Assembly: GCF_019665765.1 (NCBI RefSeq)
Contig: NZ_CP081150.1
Coordinates: forward strand, 3,286,001 to 3,350,000
Length of the DNA stretch: 64,000 bases
Source: Deefgea tanakiae
Lineage (GTDB): Bacteria; Pseudomonadota; Gammaproteobacteria; Burkholderiales; Chitinibacteraceae
Direction: 5' to 3'
A program made the position numbers and the translations under genes. Below, in pieces: positions 43,664-52,219 of this stretch (its first letter is position 1; every line of letters starts with the position of its first letter). Below the pieces are notes generated by a model, which was not told where the DNA came from, did not search any database, and saw nothing but the letters and a program-made list of their open reading frames with translations.

Positions 43664-45565
43664 TCAAGTGCTGGTTTTAGGCGGCTTTGGTTCTTGTGGT
43701 GCCAACTCCAGCGATGGTTCATCCCAGCTTAAGTTCGCGTCGTTAGCATCAAATGGCGGCAAGAGATCAACTTCAAAGAAAGCCTCTGCGTCAAACTCTG
43801 TGTTGATTGTGCCACTGCCTTGAATTTGATGGTTAGTGGGATCGGGCAGCTGAAAATCGAGCGAGATTTCTTCAATCGGCGGAGCCGCAGTCACTGCAGC
43901 GGCTACGTACGCGCCTTTAACTTCTGGTTTGGGTTCTAGGAAGGCACGCATCATTGATGCGGGGCTAGCCTCAGGGTGAATGTCTAAATCGACATGGGGT
44001 GCTGGCGGACGAGTACTGTCGGCCACTTCGCTGAGTGGGTTTTCAGTTCGGCGATAAAGGTGATTGTCCGGATCAAGTTTTGCGCCAATATTACGCACCA
44101 ATTCCCAATCGGCTTCGTCTTTGACCACTAAGCGTAGGTTTTTGGCGAGCGCCGCATACTCGGTTTTCATGCCTTGTTGGCGGAAGACCCGAAATAGCAT
44201 CAGCCAGCGTTCAATGTCTTCTGGGTCTTCATCAATGGTCTTGTACAATAAATCAATCGCCTCAGAAACATCACCTTGTGCCAGCATAATTTGTATTTGT
44301 GCTAGATCATTACTGCCGTAGTCACTGACTTCAATCCCTTGGCCTGGCGCATGCAGCATCGACATCATTGTGGCGTATTCGGTCGATTTGCTGCGTTTGG
44401 TAAAGGCATTGAGGTGCCCGATTAAAGTATGGGGTACTGGTTCGTCTTCCGGAGCCCAATCGTCATCTTTCGATCGGCGACGACGCCATGCGATCAAGGC
44501 TGAGCACGCGGCAAGTAAAGCAAGCCCTGCACCCATTAACCAGCGGCTGAATCCCGAGGCGGGTTCGGATTCTGCAGGAGCAATGACGACTTGGCTGGCT
44601 GCTGGCCTACTCGTTTGTACCGCACTAGCGACTACGGGTGCTACCGGAGCAACCGTCACCGCCGCGACAGGGCTGGCAACGGTGCTTGCTGCATTCAGTT
44701 GGCTGAGTTTTTGATTGAGCTGCTCGACTTCAAGTTGCATTTGCAACTGCAAATCTTCGAGCATTTTTACTTTTTGCTCTAAATCTTTAGTGTATTGCGC
44801 GGCTGATGGTGGGGCGGCAGGTCGGCTGTTAGTGCTAGGCGTTGCCGCATCGAGTCGCAATTGGCCACTTTCTATTGTGGGCGCTGGGGCTGATTTTTTC
44901 TTGATTGAGCGTAGTCGCTCGGGAATGATCACCGTGGTGCCCACGCTTAATTCTGCATTCGGATCAAGGTCGGGATTGGTGTTGCTGAGTTTTTGTAGAT
45001 AGCGGGGATATTGTGGTGTATTGGCTGGATAGTAGCGTTTAGTGAGTTCTTTGAGCGTCATCGGCTTTTTGATGACGAACTCTTCCACTTCTTTGAGTGG
45101 CGTTGTTTCTAGATCGCGCGATTTTTTCTCAGTCTCACGTATCGTAAAACGGCTTATTTTTTCACGTTCATTATTGACCGGCGCAATATTTAAAAACGCC
45201 GTAAAGTCGCGTGAGATTTGTTGATTACCGCAGGCGATTCTAATGGCAAAGGCGACCATGGGCTCGCCCACGGCCGAACGAGACTCAATGACGAAAGCGC
45301 CAGATTGTCCATTGTTTGGGCGCAGTTGAATGGTGGCTGAGCCTATGCTGGGTAATTCAGAATCACCATGTTGCAATTCAATACATTGCTCATGGATGGT
45401 TTCGCCCGCATTTAAGCGATAGGGCACTAGGCCACGAAATTGTTGTCCTACAAAAGATTGGATTTGCAATTCGCCCAGTGTCACGCTGTGTGCCAAAGGC
45501 ATAGCTAGGCCTAACATGGTGATGGCGACGTAAAGCGGACGGAGGCGAAGAGTAAAATAGGGCAT
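43664..45565 (-). CDS. fimV: FimV-like pilus assembly / polar hub protein
   Basis: 633 residues. Signal peptide (to about AHS, residue 27), FimV N-terminal domain (LGELQIQSFVGQQFRG), a LysM-like segment (FVIKKPMTLKELTKRYYP), a coiled coil (about 262-292), a Pro/Ala/Val-rich linker, a membrane helix (about 345-363) followed by RRRR, then an acidic cytoplasmic part with TPR-like repeats (about 420-490). Pseudomonas FimV organises the pole for type IV pili. The C-terminal conserved FimV hairpin is not obvious. Lies 84 bp upstream of hemC on the same strand, so may read into it. Confidence 0.85.
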   Translation of the reverse strand: MPYFTLRLRPLYVAITMLGLAMPLAHSVTLGELQIQSFVGQQFRGLVPYRLNAGETIHEQCIELQHGDSELPSIGSATIQLRPNNGQSGAFVIESRSAVGEPMVAFAIRIACGNQQISRDFTAFLNIAPVNNEREKISRFTIRETEKKSRDLETTPLKEVEEFVIKKPMTLKELTKRYYPANTPQYPRYLQKLSNTNPDLDPNAELSVGTTVIIPERLRSIKKKSAPAPTIESGQLRLDAATPSTNSRPAAPPSAAQYTKDLEQKVKMLEDLQLQMQLEVEQLNQKLSQLNAASTVASPVAAVTVAPVAPVVASAVQTSRPAASQVVIAPAESEPASGFSRWLMGAGLALLAACSALIAWRRRRSKDDDWAPEDEPVPHTLIGHLNAFTKRSKSTEYATMMSMLHAPGQGIEVSDYGSNDLAQIQIMLAQGDVSEAIDLLYKTIDEDPEDIERWLMLFRVFRQQGMKTEYAALAKNLRLVVKDEADWELVRNIGAKLDPDNHLYRRTENPLSEVADSTRPPAPHVDLDIHPEASPASMMRAFLEPKPEVKGAYVAAAVTAAPPIEEISLDFQLPDPTNHQIQGSGTINTEFDAEAFFEVDLLPPFDANDANLSWDEPSLELAPQEPKPPKTST

Positions 45566-45761
45566 TGTTCAAGCAAACCATGAATATTTTATTTCAATCA
45601 TTGTCGGGCCTTATGCCTTTCAATTCAACATTTATTAAAGCACTGCAGTTGATTCGGTTTATTTATGCAAATCACTTTAAGTGTTTTTAAAAAATAATCG
45701 AATATTAATGCTATTGCGGGATATTAAATTAAAGCGGGATAAAAGTTAAAAATTGCGCCCG

Positions 45762-46817
45762 CTACCAGAGGCAAAGTTGTTGAGGCGTGGTGGGAGATTC
45801 ATTAAAACGTACGCCAACGCCAAGGAGCCTCACTGCTTGAGCATTGCGTTTGAGGCCTTGCTCAAGCAAACCCAGATACACACTCAAACTCGGCTCAGCG
45901 CAGATGCATTCGACAGTGGTTTGGGTGAAGTCGGCAAATTTGATTTTAACGAACGCTTTATGTGCGCGCTCGCCGCTGGCGCGCCGCATCCGTGATTGCC
46001 AATCTTGAAACAGGGCGGGTAGCGCGTTTTTACAGTCTTGTGGACTGCTCAAATCATGGGCGTAGGTGTTTTCAACCGATAAAGATTTTCTACGTTCTGC
46101 CATCGCAACGGGTCGATGGTCGATGCCTTGGGCTTGTTCATACAATTGCCTGCCAAGCCGGCCCCATTCGCTAATCAGTTGCTCTAATGATCGAGCATGG
46201 ATATCGGCACAGGTATGTATACCCCGCTTGGCTAGACGTTCTGCTGTTACCTTGCCAATACCCCATAGTTTTCTGACGGGTAAATTTGGCATGAATTCTG
46301 AAATATCTTGCGGGCGAATAACAAATTGTCCATTCGGTTTGTGCCAATCGCTGGCGATTTTGGCGAGGAGTTTATTTGGTGCAATGCCTGCGCTGGCGGT
46401 GATGCCAATCTCTCGTTCAATGCGGTCACGGATTTCTGCAGCCATTCGCGACGCACTGCCTTCGCAATGCGGCTGACCACTGACATCGAGATAGGCTTCA
46501 TCCAGCGACAAGGGTTCAATGACATCAGTGTAATCGGCAAAAATCGCCCGCATCGCCATCGAAGCGGCTTTGTAGCGCGGAAAGTCGGGTGGCACGATGA
46601 TGAGATTGCGGCAGAGTTGCTGTGCACGGTAAGTCGACATCGCTGCGCGAATACCGAGCTGGCGCGCCGGATAATTGCTGGTACACAACACGCCACGCCG
46701 GTCGCTAGCGCCGCCCACGGCGAGTGGTACATCGCGCCATTCTGGATGGTCGCGCATTTCCACTGCAGCATAAAAGCAGTCGCAATCGATATGAATGATT
46801 TTGCGTTGAATTAGCAC
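45762..46817 (-). CDS. dinB: DNA polymerase IV (translesion, Y family)
   Basis: 351 residues. Catalytic motifs are IIHIDCDCFYAAVE (residues 7-20, first Asp) and PLSLDEAYLDV (about 101-111, Asp-Glu). The C-terminal QQLCLW fits a beta-clamp binding tail. The gene has lost nothing visible. No LexA box was recognised upstream. It is separated by 197 bp from fimV, a gap in which I see only AT-rich sequence. Confidence 0.95.
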   Translation of the reverse strand: MLIQRKIIHIDCDCFYAAVEMRDHPEWRDVPLAVGGASDRRGVLCTSNYPARQLGIRAAMSTYRAQQLCRNLIIVPPDFPRYKAASMAMRAIFADYTDVIEPLSLDEAYLDVSGQPHCEGSASRMAAEIRDRIEREIGITASAGIAPNKLLAKIASDWHKPNGQFVIRPQDISEFMPNLPVRKLWGIGKVTAERLAKRGIHTCADIHARSLEQLISEWGRLGRQLYEQAQGIDHRPVAMAERRKSLSVENTYAHDLSSPQDCKNALPALFQDWQSRMRRASGERAHKAFVKIKFADFTQTTVECICAEPSLSVYLGLLEQGLKRNAQAVRLLGVGVRFNESPTTPQQLCLW

Positions 46818-46925
46818 GGTTCATTCGCCGAGCAAATAAAACAAATTGTACGTTCGTTCTATTTGAAAAGCACTTTTTTCTGCGGCAATACTGATTAATG
46901 GCGATGGCTTGTGAGTATTTTTAAT

Positions 46926-46974
46926 GGGTATTGCTATCTAGCTATTTATAGCTAGAGCGTAGATCGATATACCC
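46926..46974. repeat. GTATTG-type palindrome, copy g
   Basis: GGGTATTG at the left and ATATACCC at the right bracket an inner perfect hairpin CTAGCTA-TTTA-TAGCTAG. Outer pairing is six bases (GGGTAT/ATACCC). It lies between dinB and a small minus-strand gene. Confidence 0.5.
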
Positions 46975-46999
46975 TTTCCATGAAGTCACATGTAAAGAT

Positions 47000-47034
47000 C
47001 AGCTCACCCCCAAACGACTGAGGGGGTAGGCTGA
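47000..47034 (-). terminator. hairpin downstream of the small unknown gene
   Basis: CAGCTCACCCCC and GGGGGTAGGCTG pair with a small internal mismatch; on the minus strand it is followed by TCTTT. Probable terminator for the gene at 47045. Confidence 0.6.
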
Positions 47035-47044
47035 CTTGACTTGG

Positions 47045-47290
47045 TTAGCGGCAGTAGCTCGCCATCGAATAGCCGCGTTGCTCCGGATATTTTCGGCCAC
47101 CTGGTGCACAGGTTTTCAGAACAACATCACCTGTATCGCAACGGCGTGACATCGTGACGCGTTGTCCCACGGTGAGTTTTTTGCGTTTCATATTGTAGGC
47201 GTTGAGAATCGAATCGTAGGTGCCGGTCGCAATGGCGCGTTCGGTGCCATGGATGGAAATAAGCTTCAGAATGTAATTGTGCTCTATCAT
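47045..47290 (-). CDS. small protein of unknown function
   Basis: 81 residues, basic, with three Cys (DTGDVVLKTC, SRRC, SYCR). ATG 47290 has TTGGAGACCTC directly upstream, a convincing ribosome-binding site, and a hairpin follows the stop, so I regard it as a real gene. I do not recognise a family. The N-terminus MIEHNYILKLISIHGTERAI has no signal peptide or membrane helix, and the C-terminal half is glycine- and arginine-rich. It is flanked by dinB and a divergent esterase gene, neither of which suggests a role. Confidence 0.6.
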   Translation of the reverse strand: MIEHNYILKLISIHGTERAIATGTYDSILNAYNMKRKKLTVGQRVTMSRRCDTGDVVLKTCAPGGRKYPEQRGYSMASYCR

Positions 47291-47461
47291 GAGGTCTCCA
47301 ATTTACAGCTTATTGAAGAGCGCTGGCCGTTGCCTGAGCGACGACTTTTTGCTCTTAAGAGGACTACAGTATCCGATTATATTTTTACCGATTTGTTGCA
47401 GTTAAGAAATTATTGTCGGGTGTTGTAATTTATGTGTTTTTGTTGATTTAGAGGCTGGGCC

Positions 47462-48064
47462 ATGCGTTTTTTATCGATACTGTTTCTTATTGCGTTGCTG
47501 AGTGCATGCGGTCAAGCCAAGCTCGAACCATTGCCAGCCAACGCCGTCATTTTGGCCTATGGCGATAGCCTGACTTTTGGGACGGGTGCTGCTGCGGGCG
47601 AGGATTATCCAACGCAATTGAGTCGCTTGATTGCGCATCCCGTGATTAACGCTGGCGTGCCGGGCGAAACGACGGCGCAGGGCTTGCAGCGTCTAAATGA
47701 GACGCTGGATGAGGTGAAGCCCAAGCTGGTGCTGCTCGGCTTGGGTGGTAATGATTTTTTGCAACGCTTGCCACCAGAAGAAACCAAAGCCAATCTAGCG
47801 TTGATGCTCAACGAACTCAAGCGACGTAATATTCCAGTGATATTGTTGGCTGTGCCGAGTTTGGCTATCCCGCCGAAACCGCATCCTTTGTTTGCAGAGG
47901 TCGCCGAGCAAGCTGATGTCGTGTTGGCTGAAGAGCAATGGTTTGATATTTTGCCTAAAGGCAGTTTGAAATCCGACGCAGTCCATCCGAACGCGGCGGG
48001 TTATGCGCAATTTGCTGCGGCGATGGCTGAGTTTTTAAAAGAGCAGGGTGCGGTACGTGATTGA
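47462..48064 (+). CDS. tesA: GDSL/SGNH-type esterase, lipoprotein (TesA-like)
   Basis: 200 residues. The lipoprotein signal (MRFLSILFLIALLSACG, lipobox LSAC with Cys16) implies an acylated, envelope-anchored protein, unlike soluble periplasmic E. coli TesA. SGNH blocks are AYGDSLTFGTGA (nucleophile Ser about 36), GVPGETT, GLGGNDFL and SDAVHPNAAGY (catalytic Asp and His about 176-179). Substrate could be lysophospholipid, acyl-CoA or aryl esters. Confidence 0.87.
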   Translation: MRFLSILFLIALLSACGQAKLEPLPANAVILAYGDSLTFGTGAAAGEDYPTQLSRLIAHPVINAGVPGETTAQGLQRLNETLDEVKPKLVLLGLGGNDFLQRLPPEETKANLALMLNELKRRNIPVILLAVPSLAIPPKPHPLFAEVAEQADVVLAEEQWFDILPKGSLKSDAVHPNAAGYAQFAAAMAEFLKEQGAVRD

Positions 48065-48081
48065 TCGCAAAATCCTTTAGT

Positions 48082-48191
48082 CCGCGAAAAACACGAAAGG
48101 CACGAAAAACGACTTGAATAGATAATAAAATTATACTGAATTGGATTCCGTTTTTTTTTGCCGATTTCGTGCTTTTTCGAGCCTTTCGTGG
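48082..48191. repeat. CACGAAA-type long hairpin, copy 1 (upstream of GH13 gene)
   Basis: CCGCGAAAAACACGAAAGG at the left is roughly complementary to the CTTTTTCGAGCCTTTCGTGG segment at the right, giving an imperfect 25-pair stem. A related hairpin lies at 49747, so the pair brackets the GH13 gene. Non-coding. Confidence 0.65.
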
Positions 48192-48234
48192 CCCCCCGTT
48201 GTTGACCTTCTTCAACTAACTTTGTGAGCTTGCT

Positions 48235-49731
48235 ATGACCGATAGTACTCCGCTCGATGAATTAACCCGTCAACGTGCCAGCCAAGTGATTTATCAGATT
48301 TTTCCTGAGCGATTTGCCATTGGCGGCGGTTTGAGTAGCAGTGAAAAGCTCGCTAGTTCTGCCTATGACGTGGCGGATGCGGCCAAATGTGATTGGGATG
48401 CGACGACGCTGAATCAGCCTTGGGGCAAACAATTCTTTGGTGGCGATTTGGATGGCATCGCCGACAAAATCGACTACCTCACCGAATTAGGCGTGACCGG
48501 CGTTTATTTGACGCCTGTGTTTAGCGCGCCGAGCAATCACAAGTACGACGCGACTGATTTTTTTACGATTGATGCGATGTTTGGCGGCGAAGCGGCCTTG
48601 CTGCGTTTAATCGATACGCTGCATCAACACGGCATGAGTTTGACGCTCGATGCGGTGCTCAATCATGTTTCCGAATTTCATCCGTGGTTTTTGGCCGCGA
48701 AAGCGGGGGACGCGGAAAAACGCGATTGGTTTACGTTTAGGGACGATGGCAGCTATTTGTGTTGGCAAGATTACGGCCTGATGCCGGAGCTCAATTTGTC
48801 TAATCCAGCCGTTCGCGATGTGCTGTATGCCAAGCCAAAAAGCTTGGTGCAACATTGGCTAGCGAGGGGTATCGACAACTGGCGCTTTGATGTTGCACAG
48901 GACGTGGGTATACCCGTGGCGCAGGAGATGGCGCAGATTGTTGGCAAAGCTTATCCACAGGCAGGATTGTTGGGCGAGCTAAATGGTTTTTCCGGTAGCT
49001 GGTTTCAAGCCGGTGGTGGTTTTAGCGGCATGATGAACTACTGGTATCGCACCGCGATTTTGGCGTGGCTGGCCGGTGAAATCGACGGTGTGCAAATGAA
49101 CGCGGCGATTCGCGACGCGCGTGAGGCGTATGGGCTGAAAGGTTTGCTGTGCTCGTGGAATATGCTGTCTAGCCATGACACGCCGCGCTTGATTACGACG
49201 GTTGGCAATGTCGCCGATGCGCAGCTGGCGCTGGCGCTACAATTTACGCTGCCGGGGATTCCACTGCTGTATTACGGTGAAGAAATTGGTATGCAAGGCG
49301 GTGCTGATCCAGATTGTCGTCGCCCGATGCGTTGGAACGAGGCGGAGTGGAATCAGGCCCAGCGCGCTTGGGTGAAGCAGCTCATTTATATTCGTAAAAA
49401 GAATCATGCCTTGCAGTATGGTGATATATGCGTTTTAGGCGATAGGCTACAGGGCAATACCTTGGTATTTTTACGATTTACTGATGTGCCGGGCGAAGCC
49501 GCATTGGTCGTCGTGAATTTGAGCGACTCGCCGCTGAGCGCCAAATTGCTGATTCCCTACTCGCACTGGTACGACGGCGTGCCGCTGCGCGATGCGCTGG
49601 GTCATGCGCCGAATTTGAAGTTGAATGCGGGCAGTGTGCAGCTTGAAATCCCCGCACGAACCGTGGCGATTTTTGAGGCGTTCGAGCCGTATCAGAATTA
49701 CACGTTTTTCAAACCGCGCAATCGTGCTTAA
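48235..49731 (+). CDS. GH13 alpha-glucosidase / cyclomaltodextrinase-like enzyme
   Basis: 498 residues, no signal peptide, so cytosolic. It has the (beta/alpha)8 motifs of GH13 in order: region I DAVLNHV (about 139-145), region II WRFDVAQDV (nucleophile Asp about 221), region III GELNG (acid/base Glu about 245) and region IV SSHDTPR (about 305-311). YQIFPERFAIG at the N-terminus and a C-terminal beta domain resemble neopullulanase/MalZ-type members but lack their long N-terminal starch-binding domain. Probably cleaves imported maltodextrins. Flanked by two related long hairpins, which hints at a cassette. Confidence 0.85.
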   Translation: MTDSTPLDELTRQRASQVIYQIFPERFAIGGGLSSSEKLASSAYDVADAAKCDWDATTLNQPWGKQFFGGDLDGIADKIDYLTELGVTGVYLTPVFSAPSNHKYDATDFFTIDAMFGGEAALLRLIDTLHQHGMSLTLDAVLNHVSEFHPWFLAAKAGDAEKRDWFTFRDDGSYLCWQDYGLMPELNLSNPAVRDVLYAKPKSLVQHWLARGIDNWRFDVAQDVGIPVAQEMAQIVGKAYPQAGLLGELNGFSGSWFQAGGGFSGMMNYWYRTAILAWLAGEIDGVQMNAAIRDAREAYGLKGLLCSWNMLSSHDTPRLITTVGNVADAQLALALQFTLPGIPLLYYGEEIGMQGGADPDCRRPMRWNEAEWNQAQRAWVKQLIYIRKKNHALQYGDICVLGDRLQGNTLVFLRFTDVPGEAALVVVNLSDSPLSAKLLIPYSHWYDGVPLRDALGHAPNLKLNAGSVQLEIPARTVAIFEAFEPYQNYTFFKPRNRA

Positions 49732-49746
49732 AGCTCAACAACGGGA

Positions 49747-49844
49747 GTCCACGAAAGGCACGAAAATCACGAACAAAAGTCAGCAGTAAAGAGTAGCAAG
49801 ACCAGCAGATTTTAATTTTTGTGCTTTTTGTGTTTTTCGTGGAC
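49747..49844. repeat. CACGAAA-type long hairpin, copy 2 (downstream of GH13 gene)
   Basis: GTCCACGAAAGGCACGAAAA pairs with the 3' segment ending TTTTTCGTGGAC over about 20 positions, wobbles included. Same repeat type as 48082. It may also help terminate GH13 transcription. Confidence 0.65.
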
Positions 49845-49865
49845 AAAATTTTTTACTAAAAAAGC

Positions 49866-49894
49866 TTGCAAAGCCCAGTGAAATCATGAATAAT
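49866..49894 (+). promoter_or_regulatory. candidate promoter of tRNA-Leu
   Basis: TTGCAA (49866-49871), 17 bp, AATAAT (49889-49894), about 27 bases ahead of the tRNA. Confidence 0.5.
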
Positions 49895-49920
49895 CCGCCT
49901 CCTACACAGAACACACTCAT

Positions 49921-50005
49921 GCCCGGGTGGCGGAATTGGTAGACGCAGCGGACTCAAAATCCGCCGCCGCAAGGTGTGCCGGTTCGAGTCCGGCCCCGGG
50001 CACCA
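49921..50005 (+). tRNA. tRNA-Leu(CAA)
   Basis: An 85-nt class II tRNA with a long variable arm. Begins GCCCGGGTGGCGGAATTGG, anticodon loop CTCAAAA (CAA), ends CCCGGGC-A-CCA. Confidence 0.96.
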
Positions 50006-50013
50006 GATAGAAG

Positions 50014-50045
50014 AAAAAGCCGATCAACAATGATCGGCTTTTTTG
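50014..50045 (+). terminator. intrinsic terminator of tRNA-Leu
   Basis: AAAAAGCCGATCA, loop, TGATCGGCTTTTTT. Confidence 0.93.
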
Positions 50046-50061
50046 CGTTTGGTCGCTTTGA

Positions 50062-50403
50062 TTATCCGCCGCCGCGCTTCACTTTAAACCCGCGTTTGCT
50101 GAGTTCTGCCATCACCGCATCGCGATGTTCACCTTGGATTTCGATTTGTCCTTCTTTGACCGTCCCGCCCGTGCCGCACATTGTTTTGAGTTGTTTGCCG
50201 AGCGCGGTGAGTGCGGCCGCGTCGAGAATTAATCCCGTCACCACAATCACTGCTTTGCCTTTGCGTACTTCGCGGCCAACGCGGGCGATGCCGTCGCCGC
50301 TGGGGAGTGCCGTTTTGCAAATGCAAGCCGCTTGCGGCTGGCGGCATGCTGGGCACATGCTGCCGTGTTCGGTTGAGTAAACGAGTCCGCTGTTCTTACT
50401 CAT
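50062..50403 (-). CDS. yciH: SUI1/eIF1-family translation factor (YciH-like)
   Basis: 113 residues. An N-terminal zinc-ribbon-like [13 protein letters not shown] (about 17-29) precedes the SUI1 domain with [30 protein letters not shown] (about 72-91) and a basic C-terminus. Bacterial members influence initiation-codon selection. Its start overlaps the deformylase stop by 8 bp, so the two are translated from one message, both acting at the start of protein synthesis. Confidence 0.9.
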   Translation of the reverse strand: MSKNSGLVYSTEHGSMCPACRQPQAACICKTALPSGDGIARVGREVRKGKAVIVVTGLILDAAALTALGKQLKTMCGTGGTVKEGQIEIQGEHRDAVMAELSKRGFKVKRGGG

Positions 50404-50932
50404 CTTGCCCTGCCTTTAGCTGGGGAAACAGCACATCGGTGTAACCGAACTGCGTCATATCGGTGATGCGTTGCGGGTAGAGCACGCCAAACAGATGGTC
50501 GCATTCATGCTGTACCACGCGGGCGTGAAAGCCGCTGACGGTGCGATCTATTTCATTGCCAAATTGATCAAAGCCTTGGTAACGAATCTGGGTATGGCGT
50601 GGCACAACACCGCGCAAGCCAGGTACCGACAAACACCCCTCCCAGCCCGACTCCATTTCTTCATCAAGGGGGGTAATCACTGGATTGAGCAGAATCGTTT
50701 GTGGCACCGCATCGGCATCGGGGTAGCGCTCGTTTTGCTCGAAGCCAAACACGACCACTTGCAAGCTCACGCCGATTTGCGGCGCAGCGATGCCAACGCC
50801 ATGGGTCGCGATCATGGTGTCAAAGAGATCAACTATGAGCGCATGCAGTTCGGGGGTATCAAATTGGGTAACAGGCTCGGCCGTCGCTAACAGCAGCGGC
50901 TCACCCATTTTTAGAACAGGACGGATTGGCAT
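50396..50932 (-). CDS. def: peptide deformylase
   Basis: Removes the N-formyl group from nascent proteins, using Fe2+. 178 residues. Motifs are [10 protein letters not shown] (about 45-54), EGCLSVPG (metal Cys about 99) and QHECDHLFG (metal His and catalytic Glu about 140-148). The usual fmt partner is not adjacent, so this may be a second def gene of the genome; that is inference. Confidence 0.94.
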   Translation of the reverse strand: MPIRPVLKMGEPLLLATAEPVTQFDTPELHALIVDLFDTMIATHGVGIAAPQIGVSLQVVVFGFEQNERYPDADAVPQTILLNPVITPLDEEMESGWEGCLSVPGLRGVVPRHTQIRYQGFDQFGNEIDRTVSGFHARVVQHECDHLFGVLYPQRITDMTQFGYTDVLFPQLKAGQDE

Positions 50933-51002
50933 GATGGCGGTGCGTGTGGATCAAAACACCGATTTTACCTGATGTGTTGCCAGCAACGCGCGTGCTGGCA
51001 GA

Positions 51003-51440
51003 TTAAAACCACGGCTTAACCGCGCTGGCTGGAGTCGATGCGGCAGAGCTGGTGCTGTTGATGACAATTTTATATTCACGGACTTGCACGGCTTCGACAC
51101 TGGCATCTTCCCACGGGCGGCGGTAGAAAAATTGCAGTGTAGTTTCGCCCGATTGGCCAGCGACCAATCGCCAAGTGGTTTCGCCGCCAGCGCCGGGCGT
51201 GTTTTTCTTGCTGGGCGTATGTTTCCAGTTGCCGACCAATTTAATCGTACCATCTTCGGGTGGCTGAAATTGCCACATATAGCCAGTGCTTGGGTTGGCG
51301 GGTAGCGTGACAATAATGGTTTCTTTGGGTTTGACCTGAATAGTTTGCTGCTGATTGGCATCGTTCAATAATTGTTCGGCTTGCGCCAACGTCGGTAAAG
51401 TCAGTAATGCGACTAGGCTGGTGAGGAGGATTTTTTTCAT
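51003..51440 (-). CDS. chagasin-like (MEROPS I42) cysteine protease inhibitor
   Basis: 145 residues from ATG 51440 (MKKILLTSLVALLTLPTLAQA, signal peptide cleaved after AQA); an ATG eight codons earlier is less likely. The three loops that block papain-type proteases are visible: NPSTGYMW (about 49-56), a Gly-rich segment GAGGETTWR (about 82-90) and FFYRRPWE (about 101-108). It should act in the periplasm or outside the cell against cysteine proteases. Flanked by def and a palindrome-bounded YkgJ gene. Confidence 0.78.
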   Translation of the reverse strand: MKKILLTSLVALLTLPTLAQAEQLLNDANQQQTIQVKPKETIIVTLPANPSTGYMWQFQPPEDGTIKLVGNWKHTPSKKNTPGAGGETTWRLVAGQSGETTLQFFYRRPWEDASVEAVQVREYKIVINSTSSAASTPASAVKPWF

Positions 51441-51509
51441 GGCGGGCTCAATCAAATTAATCATTCGCTAGCATGTTGTAGCGATGCTGTTTTAGCTAGA
51501 GAATTATTA

Positions 51510-51594
51510 CCCATAGCGTATGCGTATTTTTGATTTGCATAATGGGTATGTGATTGTATGCTTTTATATTTTTGAACGCCGCCTATATACCCAT
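51510..51594. repeat. tandem palindromes with ACCCAT/ATGGGT ends
   Basis: ACCCAT (51510) pairs with ATGGGT (about 51542), and that same ATGGGTATGTG can instead pair with the TATATACCCAT at the 3' end of the YkgJ gene. Two mutually exclusive hairpins result. They lie in the gap between two minus-strand genes and resemble the GTATTG family in size and AT-rich loops. Confidence 0.45.
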
Positions 51595-51959
51595 CAAACC
51601 AACACTTGCCGCGTACTCGCCATATAGTGATGAATCTGCTGTTCTATCTCGGGATTGATCATCAACTCAGGGCGGCGGCCGTGCGGACAGGGCAGGCTCG
51701 GTGTGGTACCGAATAGTCGACAAATCAGCGGCCGCTCCAGATAAACCGTACAGCCTTTCTCAGCTAAATGCGGACAACGCAATTCCGCCAGCGCGGCTTC
51801 GTGTTCCTTCGTGGTTTTACGCGGTAGCCGCGACATTTCCTCTGGCGACGTCGTCACCGGCCCACAGCAATCATGACAGCCGGGAATACACTCAAAACTC
51901 GGAATGCGCTGGCGTAAAAATCGGATGGTTTGGCTGTGTGGGGTCATGAGTTGATTCAT
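51594..51959 (-). CDS. YkgJ-family cysteine cluster protein
   Basis: 121 residues. The Cys pattern CIPGCHDCCGPV (about 24-35), CPHL (about 62), CTVYLERPLICRLFG (about 70-84) and CPHG is that of the YkgJ family, thought to bind zinc or an Fe-S cluster. No biochemical role is established. The stop codon lies within the terminal palindrome. Start ATG 51959; an internal ATG at residue 5 is possible. Confidence 0.85.
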   Translation of the reverse strand: MNQLMTPHSQTIRFLRQRIPSFECIPGCHDCCGPVTTSPEEMSRLPRKTTKEHEAALAELRCPHLAEKGCTVYLERPLICRLFGTTPSLPCPHGRRPELMINPEIEQQIHHYMASTRQVLV

Positions 51960-52015
51960 TTTAAAGGCGCAATAGTTAGTTTACGCCGATTGCGTCATGA
52001 CTTGCTGCGGCATTA

Positions 52016-52046
52016 TTGGTGAAGCGCAGTGGAATCCTGTTATAAT
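52016..52046 (+). promoter_or_regulatory. candidate promoter of tRNA-Gly
   Basis: TTGGTG (52016-52021), a 19-bp spacer and a perfect TATAAT (52041-52046), 10 bases before the tRNA. The -10 element is convincing, the -35 weaker. Confidence 0.6.
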
Positions 52047-52055
52047 AAGCACTCT

Positions 52056-52129
52056 GCGGGCGTCGTATAATGGTAATACCCATGCTTCCCAAGCATGAGC
52101 CGTGGGTTCGATTCCCATCGCCCGCTCCA
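52056..52129 (+). tRNA. tRNA-Gly(CCC)
   Basis: A 74-nt cloverleaf beginning GCGGGCGTCGTATAATGG, anticodon loop TTCCCAA (CCC), ending GCCCGC-T-CCA. Confidence 0.95.
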
Positions 52130-52137
52130 AACAAATG

Positions 52138-52170
52138 AAAGCCAGAAGTCTGTCGATTTCTGGCTTTTTT
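52138..52170 (+). terminator. intrinsic terminator of tRNA-Gly
   Basis: AAAGCCAGAA, loop, TTTCTGGCTTTTTT. Confidence 0.9.
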
Positions 52171-52219
52171 GCATTGCAGCTCGCTGTGTGTGAGTGGCGG
52201 TAATCTTTGAGGCAAATCT

